Below are positions 51,221-59,138 of a stretch of DNA of 64,000 nucleotides, piece by piece (the stretch's first letter is position 1; the number at the start of each line of letters is the position of its first letter). The position numbers and the translations under genes were made by a program. Location: contig NZ_JADYWF010000002.1 in NCBI RefSeq assembly GCF_015864945.1, positions 62,001 through 126,000 of the forward strand, given 5' to 3'. The notes below the pieces were generated by a model, which saw only the letters and a program-made list of their open reading frames with translations, did not search any database and was not told where the DNA came from. This DNA is from Salinibacterium sp. NG253. Its GTDB lineage: Bacteria > Actinomycetota > Actinomycetes > Actinomycetales > Microbacteriaceae.

Positions 51221-52211
51221 GCGCTGGGCCGTTGCGACGGCTGATTTCGGACAGGCCAAGCCTGCCGAGCAGGTGAATGATGGCGAGAGCCGTGTAACCG
51301 GTGATGAGCTTGTCGGCGAGTGAGATCGAGATATTCACGGTAAAGACCGACGCCCACAGGCCGTCGCCAATCGCCCGCAGCGTCGCAATAAAGTCGTCAC
51401 CGGCGTGACCGGCAACGCCGCCAAACACCAGCACGGTAATGGGGACAGCGGTGATCGTGCAGGCGAGCGCCACTAAGACATTAAGCAGCAAAAAACGTAG
51501 GCGGGTCTTATCGAGGTGCCAGAGCCGCACCCCGTAACCCCAGACGAGAGCCCCCACGACATTGACGATCGCGTAGGCGAGGGTTGCGGGCACAGTGGAA
51601 AAGACGCCGACGACATTGGTTGAGAGCCCGACGAGGGCTCCCTGCCAAGGCCCAAGCACGATCGCGACGACCGCGGTTCCGATCATGTCGAGAAAAATGG
51701 GCAACTCAAACTTTGAAACCACGCTGCCGCCGAAAAGATTGAGGCCGACAGCCGCGACCATCAAAACGACGACAAAGGCGAGCCGCGAATCGGAGTTCGA
51801 GGTGGGGTTCAGCGGGGCGTGTGGGGGCTGCGCTTTCGCCGTTACGCGAACCGCGAGACAGCGAGTTCGCCAGGCTTCGGCTTCGAGGTCGTCGCGGCCC
51901 AGAGCGACGACAATTTCGGCCACAAGCTCGGCATTGATGCGGCTTCGTCCGGTGCGGAAGATGTCGAAGACCGTCGAACGGGCAACCCGCGCAGCGGCAG
52001 GACTAACGCCGTTTTTCTCACGGCGATGAGCGATGCGCGATGCAAGCTCGGAGTACGACACTTCTCCGGCATCGATCCGCAGTCGTTGCAGGTCATCCGC
52101 TATCTGATCGAGAGAGTCGGCAGGCATAGACGAGTGATCTCTCCCAGTGCTCACGTCTGCCCCCAGACTCTCGACGCCTGCAATAGGCCCATCCGATTCT
52201 GATTGTGCCAC
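51204..52211 (-). CDS. HTH domain fused to ECF-S-like membrane domain
   Basis: 335 aa. Residues about 30-120 resemble the HTH_31/XRE domain of actinobacterial regulators (SYSELASRIAHRREKNGVS; STVFDIFRTGRSRINAELVAEIVVALG). Residues about 143-320 hold five or six helices with KFELPIFLDMIGTAVVAIVLGPWQGALVGLSTN, the pattern of ECF S-components and membrane sensor domains. Possibly a membrane-tethered regulator sensing a small molecule. GTG 52211 is the longest start; ATG 52127 is an alternative. Neither has a clear ribosome site. Confidence 0.75.
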   Translation of the reverse strand: MAQSESDGPIAGVESLGADVSTGRDHSSMPADSLDQIADDLQRLRIDAGEVSYSELASRIAHRREKNGVSPAAARVARSTVFDIFRTGRSRINAELVAEIVVALGRDDLEAEAWRTRCLAVRVTAKAQPPHAPLNPTSNSDSRLAFVVVLMVAAVGLNLFGGSVVSKFELPIFLDMIGTAVVAIVLGPWQGALVGLSTNVVGVFSTVPATLAYAIVNVVGALVWGYGVRLWHLDKTRLRFLLLNVLVALACTITAVPITVLVFGGVAGHAGDDFIATLRAIGDGLWASVFTVNISISLADKLITGYTALAIIHLLGRLGLSEISRRNGPALNTRR

Positions 52212-52255
52212 AGCGAAACGAGAGAAAAGCCCGAGGTAACCCGAACTGGGTGGGG

Positions 52256-53272
52256 CTACTCGGGTGGACGGCTCGTGCTCGACCGCACGATGAGCTCGTA
52301 GTCGATCGGTGAGTTCTCGGGGATCTCGGGATGCTTGCCAGGCACGAGCAGGTTCATCAGGATCTCGACGGCATGCTCGCCCTGAGCCTGCGGGGACTGC
52401 GACACCGTGGTGAGCCCGAAGAACTCGGAGAGTTCGTGGCCGTCGATTCCCATGATGGAAATATCGCGCGGCACTACGAGGCCAAGGTCTCTGGCGGCCA
52501 AGATGCAGCCGATGGCCATCTCATCCGACGAGGCGAAGATTGCCGTCGGGCGCAGTAGCGGGTTGCCAAGCAGCTGCTTGGCTGCGTGATAGCCACCCTG
52601 AATGGTGAAGTCGGCGGTGGCAAAGAACTCTGGTCGTGGCTCAATTCCCGCTGCGCGCAGAGCAGCTTCGTAGCCGTGGCGCCGATTCGTGGGGATGTGA
52701 AATTCAAGATCGTAGTCTTCAGAGCCACCGATGTGAGCGATCTTGGTGTGGCCGAGCGCCAACAGATGGCCGGTGGCGAGGCTCGACACGGCGTCGTCAT
52801 CCAAGGTCAGAGTGCGCACTCCGTCAATGGGGCCACCGACTCCGACCGCTGGCCGGTCGAGGGCGTGCAGCCGCTCCACTTCAGTGGGGGAGAGCTTGAG
52901 GGAAACAGTGATGATGCCGTCGATGCGCTTGCGTTGCAAGAAGACGTCGAAGACCTTCTCGCGTTCGGCGACGCTGCCCGAAAGGTTGTACAGAGTGACG
53001 TCATAGCCGTGGCGCATCAACGCTTGCTGGGCGCCTTCCACCACAGAAGTGAAGAACCAGCGGGTCAAATACGGCACCATCAGGCCGACATTTTTGGTGC
53101 GGCCCGATGCCAAACTCGACGCGCTCGACGAGACAACATAGTCGAGAGCGGCCGCAGCTTCCGTCACTTTGAGACGTGCAGCCGCCGATACAGGGCCATT
53201 GCCGCTGAGCGCCCGAGAAACGGTCGCAGTGGACACACCAGCGCGCTGAGCAACATCTTCGATGCTAGCCAT
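52256..53272 (-). CDS. LacI family transcriptional regulator
   Basis: 338 aa. Residues 1-60 hold the LacI HTH and hinge (ASIEDVAQRAGVSTATVSRALSGNGPVSAAARLKVTEAAAALDY). Residues 65-335 form the periplasmic-binding-like effector domain. ATG 53272 has GGAGGG 6 nt upstream, whereas the longer frame lacks support. It lies next to the GH13 alpha-glucosidase and near two TGGAAGCGCTT operators, so it is probably the maltose/maltodextrin repressor (MalR-like). Confidence 0.9.
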   Translation of the reverse strand: MASIEDVAQRAGVSTATVSRALSGNGPVSAAARLKVTEAAAALDYVVSSSASSLASGRTKNVGLMVPYLTRWFFTSVVEGAQQALMRHGYDVTLYNLSGSVAEREKVFDVFLQRKRIDGIITVSLKLSPTEVERLHALDRPAVGVGGPIDGVRTLTLDDDAVSSLATGHLLALGHTKIAHIGGSEDYDLEFHIPTNRRHGYEAALRAAGIEPRPEFFATADFTIQGGYHAAKQLLGNPLLRPTAIFASSDEMAIGCILAARDLGLVVPRDISIMGIDGHELSEFFGLTTVSQSPQAQGEHAVEILMNLLVPGKHPEIPENSPIDYELIVRSSTSRPPE

Positions 53273-53383
53273 CAGTTGCCCTCCGTTGGATTCTGACGAG
53301 AATGGATGCCGCCCTACAGCGGTCGCGCCGCTGCTGATTCTATCGACCGGCATCCATTCGCGAGAATTCGGTGCCGCGTTGGT

Positions 53384-55054
53384 CTATGCCCTCAGCCACA
53401 CTGTCGTGTCTGCCGGCAGTTGATCGTCGCCGAGAGGGCCGCTCGACAGCAGCACTTCGCCGGCCGGGAGAGCCACGGCGGCGTCCCCGATGTTGGCAAA
53501 GACACGTACGTCGCCGGTGCGGAAACCGAGCACCGTTTCGGCGCCGGTATCGAGCCATTCGAGTTCGTTGGTTGCCAACTCGTGAGCGCGACGCAGGGCG
53601 AGAGCGTTTCGGTACAGCGAGAGTGTCGAGGTGCTGTCGTCGCGTTGGGCGTCGCGGGCGAGAGTTGCCCATTCTGCGGGTTGCGGCAACCACGAGGCAT
53701 CCGTGGGGCCGAAGCCGTAGGAGGGCGAGTTCGCCTCCCAGGGGATCGGAACGCGGCAGCCGTCGCGACCGTAGCGTTCACCATTGGTGCGGAACCAGGT
53801 CGGGTCTTGGCGAGCCTCATCGGGAAGGTCGATTACTTCGGGCAGGCCGAGTTCTTCGCCCTGATAGAGGTAGGCGCTGCCCGGCAGGGCGAGCATGAGG
53901 GCGGTCGCGGCGCGGGCGCGACGAAGACCCAGCTCGGGAATCGGGAGGCCAGCTGACTTCGGTCCGATGCCGTGACCCTGTGGGTTCTCGGCGGTCAGCG
54001 CGAGGCGCGACGCGTGACGAACAACATCGTGGTTCGAGAGCACCCACGTGCTGGGGGCTTCTACGGCAGAAAAAGCGCTAATTGACGCATCGATCACCGA
54101 GCGCAGCGGGCCGGCAGCCCACGGTGTCTCGAGGTAAGGGAAGTTGAACGCTTGATGCATCTCATCCGGACGCACCCACTTGGCCATGTCGGTGAGCGGA
54201 TCGACCCACGCTTCGGCAGCCAAAATACGCTCACCGTCGTAGCTGTTCAGAATCTCGCGCCACTCGCGGTAAATCTCATGCACGCCATCTTGAGCCCAAA
54301 ACGGTGCGCGGGATGCAGCAAGCTCGGCGTCGGTCGTGCCGGCCCCGCCCATGCTGCCGCCGGCGACCGGGGGAGTCCAGTCGGGCAGGCCGTCGGCTTT
54401 GATCATGCCGTGGGCGACATCCACCCGGAAGCCGTCAACGTCGCGGTCGAGCCAGAAGCGAAGGATGTCGGCGAATTGGTCGCGCACCCAGCGGTTCTCC
54501 CAGTTGAAATCGGGTTGGGTGGTGTCGAAGAGGTGCAGATACCACTGACCAGGCGTGCCATCGGGGTTTGTGGTGCGGGTCCACGCGTCGCCACCGAACA
54601 CCGACTGCCAGTTGTTGGGCGGCAGCTCGCCATTCTCGCCGAGACCATCGCGGAACATGTAGCGGTCGCGCTCGGGGCTGCCGGGCGCCGCGGCAAGCGC
54701 GGCCTGGAACCACCGATGCTCGCTCGAGGAGTGATTGGGCACGAGGTCGACGATGACCCGCAGTCCCAGCTCGTGGGCGCGACTCGTCATGGAGTCGAAG
54801 TCATCGAGCGTGCCGAACAGGGGGTCGACGTCGCAGTAGTCAGCAACGTCGTAGCCAGCATCGCGCTGCGGTGACGTGTAAAACGGCGAAAGCCACACGG
54901 CGTCAACGCCGAGCTCAGCTAACTCGGGAAGGCGGTCGCGGATGCCGAGCAGATCGCCCATTCCATCGCCGTTCGCGTCGGCAAATGACCGCGGGTAGAT
55001 CTGGTAAATAACGGCGGAGCGCCACCATTCGGTGTCCTGAAGCACGGAAGTCAT
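53384..55054 (-). CDS. GH13 alpha-glucosidase
   Basis: 556 aa, GH13 (oligo-1,6-glucosidase/alpha-glucosidase group): WWRSAVIYQIYPRSFADANGDGMGDL, catalytic D212 (DGFRVDVAHG), E281 (ILAAEAW) and D343 (SNHDVVRH). Cytoplasmic, no signal peptide. It breaks down imported maltodextrins to glucose. ATG 55054 is set by TAGTGT 7 nt upstream; the longer frame would run through the promoter and operator. Divergent from malE. Confidence 0.93.
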   Translation of the reverse strand: MTSVLQDTEWWRSAVIYQIYPRSFADANGDGMGDLLGIRDRLPELAELGVDAVWLSPFYTSPQRDAGYDVADYCDVDPLFGTLDDFDSMTSRAHELGLRVIVDLVPNHSSSEHRWFQAALAAAPGSPERDRYMFRDGLGENGELPPNNWQSVFGGDAWTRTTNPDGTPGQWYLHLFDTTQPDFNWENRWVRDQFADILRFWLDRDVDGFRVDVAHGMIKADGLPDWTPPVAGGSMGGAGTTDAELAASRAPFWAQDGVHEIYREWREILNSYDGERILAAEAWVDPLTDMAKWVRPDEMHQAFNFPYLETPWAAGPLRSVIDASISAFSAVEAPSTWVLSNHDVVRHASRLALTAENPQGHGIGPKSAGLPIPELGLRRARAATALMLALPGSAYLYQGEELGLPEVIDLPDEARQDPTWFRTNGERYGRDGCRVPIPWEANSPSYGFGPTDASWLPQPAEWATLARDAQRDDSTSTLSLYRNALALRRAHELATNELEWLDTGAETVLGFRTGDVRVFANIGDAAVALPAGEVLLSSGPLGDDQLPADTTVWLRA

Positions 55055-55067
55055 AGCCGCCACACTA
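55055..55067 (-). promoter_or_regulatory. Leaderless -10 promoter of GH13 alpha-glucosidase
   Basis: TAGTGT (55067-55062, minus strand), 7 nt GGCGGCT, then ATG 55054. A LacI-type operator begins 19 bp upstream. Confidence 0.55.
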
Positions 55068-55085
55068 TCGCCATTGGCCCCAAAA

Positions 55086-55101
55086 GCTAAGCGCTTCCAC
55101 A
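55086..55101 (-). promoter_or_regulatory. LacI-type operator 1 (MalR-like)
   Basis: On the minus strand TGTGGAAGCGCTTAGC, centred on the palindrome AAGCGCTT. It lies just upstream of the GH13 -10, in the -35 region. Confidence 0.7.
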
Positions 55102-55177
55102 TTGTTCTTCTCATTCCTCTTGCCGTAAATGCTGAGAATTGTGGAACAGGCTGTTGCCGAACCCGGCCCATAGGAGG

Positions 55178-55197
55178 TATACATGGAAGCGCTTGCA
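55178..55197 (+). promoter_or_regulatory. malE promoter with LacI-type operator 2
   Basis: -10 TATACA (55178-55183) preceded by TTGCCG at an 18-bp spacer. The operator TGGAAGCGCTTGCA (55184-55197) covers the expected start of transcription. It shares TGGAAGCGCTT with operator 1. Confidence 0.65.
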
Positions 55198-55232
55198 GTT
55201 TGCAATGCTTTCACTGACGAAAGGCAGCACCA

Positions 55233-56465
55233 ATGAGGGTGAACAACAAAGGACTGTGGGCCGTAGGCGCACTCACAGTTACTGCATCGCTAGTACTGAC
55301 CGGATGCACAGCAGCATCCGACACAGCAGATAACAGCGCCGGAACTGGCGAAGCACTCACCGTGTGGGTCGACGCCGACCGCGCGGCCGTGCTCAAGGAC
55401 GCCGCAGCAGACTTCACTGCTGAGACCGGTGTCGAGGTCAAGCTTGTACAAAAAGAATTCGGTGACATTCGCGACCAGTTCATCGCCCAAGTGCCCACCG
55501 GCAAGGGCCCCGACGTTGTCATCGGCGCCCACGACTGGCTCGGAACCTTCGTGACCAACGGTGTCGTTGCTCCCGTCGAACTCGGCGACAAAGCAGATTC
55601 CTTCCAAGACGTCGGAATCACCGCCATGAGCTACGAAGGCCAGGTCTACGGCGTTCCCTATTCGATCGAAAACATCGCTCTCGTGCGCAACACGGCCCTC
55701 GCGCCCAGCACACCAGCGACCTTCGACGAGATGGTCACCATGGGCGAAGCTGCCGGAACCGAATACCCGTTCTTGGTAGGGCTCGACCCTGAAGCGGCCG
55801 ACCCGTACCACCTGTACCCCTTCCAGACCTCGTTTGGGGCGCCCGTCTTCGGCACCGCCGCAGACGGAAGCTACGACGCCGACGCACTCGAAATCGGCAA
55901 CGCCGGTGGCGACAAGTTCGCGGCCTGGCTCGGTGAACAGGGCGCTGCAGGCGTACTCAACACCAACATCACTGGTGACCTCGCCAAGGAAAAGTTCATC
56001 GCCGGAGAATCGCCCTTCTACCTGACCGGACCGTGGAACGTGCCCGCCGCCGTCGAAGCAGGCATCGACGTGGCGATCGACCCGATCCCCTCCGCCGGTG
56101 GCGAAACCGCACAACCATTCGTGGGAGTGCAGGGCTTCTTCGTCAGTTCTAAGAGCGAGAATGCGCTCGCCGCCAACGAGTTCATCGTGAACTACATGGG
56201 CAGCGAAGAAGTGCAGACCGCACTGTTCGAAGTTGGCGGACGCGCACCAGCGCTCACGGCATCCTTCGAAGCAGCAAGCGCCGACCCGATCGTTGCCGGA
56301 TTCGGCACCGTCGGTGAGAACGCCGTACCCATGCCCTCGATTCCCGCCATGGGAGCCGTGTGGGAGTTCTGGGGTGTGACCGAAGCCGCCATTATCAACG
56401 GCGGCGACGCAACGTCGCTCTGGCAGAAGATGTCAGGCGACATCGAAACCGCTATCGCCGGATAG
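55233..56465 (+). CDS. malE: Maltodextrin-type sugar-binding lipoprotein
   Basis: 410 aa CUT1 solute receptor. Lipoprotein signal with VNNK, a hydrophobic stretch and lipobox LTGC; mature start TAASDTADNSAG. The body matches MalE: LTVWVDADRAAVLKDAAADFTAETGVEVKLV, GPDVVIGAHDWLG, YGVPYSIENIALVRNT, FLTGPWNVPAA-like FYLTGPWNVPAAVEAG. AAAGG lies 8 nt before ATG 55233. First gene of malEFG-GH13, under a LacI operator. Confidence 0.92.
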   Translation: MRVNNKGLWAVGALTVTASLVLTGCTAASDTADNSAGTGEALTVWVDADRAAVLKDAAADFTAETGVEVKLVQKEFGDIRDQFIAQVPTGKGPDVVIGAHDWLGTFVTNGVVAPVELGDKADSFQDVGITAMSYEGQVYGVPYSIENIALVRNTALAPSTPATFDEMVTMGEAAGTEYPFLVGLDPEAADPYHLYPFQTSFGAPVFGTAADGSYDADALEIGNAGGDKFAAWLGEQGAAGVLNTNITGDLAKEKFIAGESPFYLTGPWNVPAAVEAGIDVAIDPIPSAGGETAQPFVGVQGFFVSSKSENALAANEFIVNYMGSEEVQTALFEVGGRAPALTASFEAASADPIVAGFGTVGENAVPMPSIPAMGAVWEFWGVTEAAIINGGDATSLWQKMSGDIETAIAG

Positions 56466-56471
56466 CTCACG

Positions 56472-56545
56472 GTGGCCGCCCGTCTGCATGCGGGCGGCCA
56501 CTTCCGCTGCACCACCGAGCCGGGCACTGCGTTCTTAGGACGCAG
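56472..56545 (+). other. Two hairpins between malE and malF
   Basis: Hairpin 1: GTGGCCGCCCG (56472-56482) with CGGGCGGCCAC (56491-56501), 11-bp stem. Hairpin 2: CTGCGT (56527-56532) with ACGCAG (56540-56545). No T-runs. They probably stabilise malE mRNA or partly terminate, giving more binding protein than permease. Confidence 0.6.
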
Positions 56546-56596
56546 CCCCGGTTCGCACCGCTCGACTGACCTGCACGCCTTCAATGGAGAATCCCC

Positions 56597-58210
56597 GTGA
56601 CGACACCCCCCGAGACTGATCCCGGCCCCATCCGGCAGTCGGCCCGCGCGAAACGTGCGACCAGAATTGCGGATGCCGCCTCCGGTGGCTGGAAAATTGT
56701 CGCCATCAAGATCCTGGGTCTCGGTGTCGTCGACGCGATCGCGATCTACGCGCTGTTTGTGCTCGTGCGCAGCGAATCGTGGCTCGTGGCTGGACTCGTC
56801 GTTGCGGTCACGCTGCTCGTCAACTGGATCTACTTCTCCCGCGGCAAGCTGCCCGCCAAGTACCTCGCGCCGGGCCTGATCTTTCTCGCCATCTTCCAAA
56901 TCTTTGTGCTGCTCTACTCGGGCTACATCGCGTTCACCAACTACGGAACCGGCCACAATTCCACAAAAGCGGATGCCGTCAATTCGCTACTGCTGTCATC
57001 GCAGAACCGCGTCGCCGATTCGCCAAACTACCGTCTGACGGTGCTCGAGCAATTGGGCGAAATCTCCTTCCTCGTCACCGAGCCCGATGGCAGCGTGAGC
57101 ATCGGCGGCAACGAACGACCACTCAAAGAAGTTCAGAACGCCCAGCTTGAGGGAGGCGTCGCGGTTGGCCTCGACGGGTATACGAGTCTTGGCTTCCAAG
57201 ACATCCTCGGCAAGCAGACCGAGATCGCCGCCATCAGCGTCCCGTTGACCGACGACCCCAACGACGGCATGCTGCGCACCCCCGACGGGTCGAGCGCATT
57301 CCTCTACACGTCGTCGCTCGAGTACGACGAAGCCGCGGGCACGATGCGCGACACGAACTCCGGCACTGTCTACTCCGATATCGGCACCGGTGCCTTCACC
57401 TCGGATGCTGGCCAAGAGCTGCTGCCGGGATGGAAAATAGAGGTCGGGCTCGACAACTTCGTTCGCGCGTTCAGTGAGGACTCCATCCGTGGTCCGCTGA
57501 TTAGCGTGACCGTGTGGACCTTCGCGTTCGCGTTCCTCTCGGTCTTCACGACCTTCGCGCTCGGGCTGTTCTTGGCGATTGTGTTCAATGACAAGCGGAT
57601 GAAGAGTCGCAAGTACTACCGCATCATCATGATCTTGCCGTACGCGTTCCCTGGCTTCTTGTCGGCGCTGGTGTGGGCCGGAATGATGAACCAAGAGTTC
57701 GGCTTCATCAATGTGGTGCTGCTCGGCGGAGCCGAAGTGCCGTGGCTCACGAACGAGTGGCTGGCCAAAGGCTCAATTCTGTTCGTGAACCTCTGGCTCG
57801 GTTTTCCGTACATGTTCTTGGTGACGACGGGGGCGCTGCAGGCCATCCCTGAAGAGCTCACCGAAGCTGCGACAGTGGATGGCGCGAAGCCGTGGGCCAT
57901 CTTTAGATTCGTCAAGCTGCCCCTGTTGTTGGTCTCGGTTGCGCCGCTGTTGATCTCGTCGTTTGCGTTCAACTTCAACAACTTCAACCTCATCTACATG
58001 CTCACCAATGGTGGGCCGCGCGATGTCTCCGCTGGGGTGAATGTTGGTGCCACGGACATCCTGATTTCGATGGTCTACAAGGTCGCCTTCGTGGGAGCCA
58101 ACCGCGATTACGGGCTCGCGAGCGCGTTCGCGATCATCATCTTCATTCTGGTGGCGGGCATCGCCATCATCAGTTTCCGTCGCACGAAGTCGCTTGAGGA
58201 GTTGAACTGA
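56597..58210 (+). CDS. malF: Maltodextrin ABC permease, MalF type
   Basis: 537 aa, long for a CUT1 permease (typically about 300) because of an N-terminal pair of helices and a large extracellular loop (about 125-285), the MalF P2-like arrangement. The EAA motif for ATPase contact is EELTEAATVDGAKPWAIFRFVKLPLL (about 420-445). A helix-rich C-terminus ends IISFRRTKSLEELN. GTG 56597 has GGAG 7 nt upstream. Pairs with MalG. The ATPase (MsmK/MalK type) is not in this window. Confidence 0.92.
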   Translation: MTTPPETDPGPIRQSARAKRATRIADAASGGWKIVAIKILGLGVVDAIAIYALFVLVRSESWLVAGLVVAVTLLVNWIYFSRGKLPAKYLAPGLIFLAIFQIFVLLYSGYIAFTNYGTGHNSTKADAVNSLLLSSQNRVADSPNYRLTVLEQLGEISFLVTEPDGSVSIGGNERPLKEVQNAQLEGGVAVGLDGYTSLGFQDILGKQTEIAAISVPLTDDPNDGMLRTPDGSSAFLYTSSLEYDEAAGTMRDTNSGTVYSDIGTGAFTSDAGQELLPGWKIEVGLDNFVRAFSEDSIRGPLISVTVWTFAFAFLSVFTTFALGLFLAIVFNDKRMKSRKYYRIIMILPYAFPGFLSALVWAGMMNQEFGFINVVLLGGAEVPWLTNEWLAKGSILFVNLWLGFPYMFLVTTGALQAIPEELTEAATVDGAKPWAIFRFVKLPLLLVSVAPLLISSFAFNFNNFNLIYMLTNGGPRDVSAGVNVGATDILISMVYKVAFVGANRDYGLASAFAIIIFILVAGIAIISFRRTKSLEELN

Positions 58211-58211
58211 G

Positions 58212-59138
58212 ATGACTGCAACAACTCAGAAGCAGAACCCGGATGCCGCCGTGCGCTCGGACGTTGTCGTCGGTCACCCGAAGCGGCCCTTCAAGCGCTA
58301 TTTCCGCGAAACCGGCTGGCGTCACCTCATCGGAATCGCTATGTCGATCTTCGCGGCGTTCCCGTTGCTCTACGTGTTTAGTGCGTCGCTGAACCCTGGC
58401 GGCACGCTCGTGACCGCCAACTCGCTCTTCTCGAACTTCAGCTTCGAAAGCTACGTCGATCTCTTCAACCGCCCCCAGCAGCCCTACGCTGCGTGGTTCG
58501 GCAACACTCTGCTGATCGGCGGTATCTCGTCGCTCGGCACCGTCTTCCTCGGCGCTCTCGCGGCATATGCCTTTTCGCGCATGCGGTTTATCGGCCGTCG
58601 GGTGGGGCTGCTCACACTGCTGCTCGTGCAGATGTTTCCGCAGCTGCTCGCCGTCGTCGCCATCTTCTTGTTGCTTTCCGGAATCTCCGAAATCTTCCCG
58701 GCGATCGGGCTTAACAGCCAGATCGGGCTCATCATGGTCTACCTCGGCGGCGCGCTCGGAGTGAACACCTACCTGATGTACGGGTTCTTCAACACGGTTC
58801 CGTCATCCATTGATGAGGCGGCGAAGATCGATGGCGCGGGTCATGCACGCATCTTCTTCACGATCATCCTGCGTCTGGTGGCACCTATCTTGGCGGTCGT
58901 CGGCCTGCTCTCGTTTGTGGGGACAACGAGCGAGTTCGTGATCGCCAGCATCGTTCTGATCGATCCCGACAAGCAGACTCTCGCGGTTGGCCTCTACCAG
59001 TTCGTGTCGCAAGAGTTCTCGCGCAACTGGAGCATCTTCGCCGCCGGCGCCGTGCTCGCGGCCATCCCCGTGATGACCCTGTTCTTGTTCCTGCAGAAAT
59101 ACATCGTCGGTGGCCTGACCGCAGGAAGCGTGAAGTGA
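58212..59138 (+). CDS. malG: Maltodextrin ABC permease, MalG type
   Basis: 308 aa, six helices. EAA motif SIDEAAKIDGAGHARIFFTIILRLVAP (about 198-224). Charged N-terminal tail (HPKRPFKRYFRETGWRH). Starts 1 bp after the malF stop, and its stop overlaps the next GH13 gene, so all are translated together. It forms the heterodimeric membrane channel with MalF. Confidence 0.93.
   Translation: MTATTQKQNPDAAVRSDVVVGHPKRPFKRYFRETGWRHLIGIAMSIFAAFPLLYVFSASLNPGGTLVTANSLFSNFSFESYVDLFNRPQQPYAAWFGNTLLIGGISSLGTVFLGALAAYAFSRMRFIGRRVGLLTLLLVQMFPQLLAVVAIFLLLSGISEIFPAIGLNSQIGLIMVYLGGALGVNTYLMYGFFNTVPSSIDEAAKIDGAGHARIFFTIILRLVAPILAVVGLLSFVGTTSEFVIASIVLIDPDKQTLAVGLYQFVSQEFSRNWSIFAAGAVLAAIPVMTLFLFLQKYIVGGLTAGSVK

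Noticed and set aside
55183-55236. 17-codon frame with AGGAGG and ATGA overlap before malE
   Set aside because: The same bases form a good -10 (TATACA) and the LacI operator over the transcription start, so the mRNA probably begins inside this frame and the AGGAGG is not transcribed. malE also has its own AAAGG.
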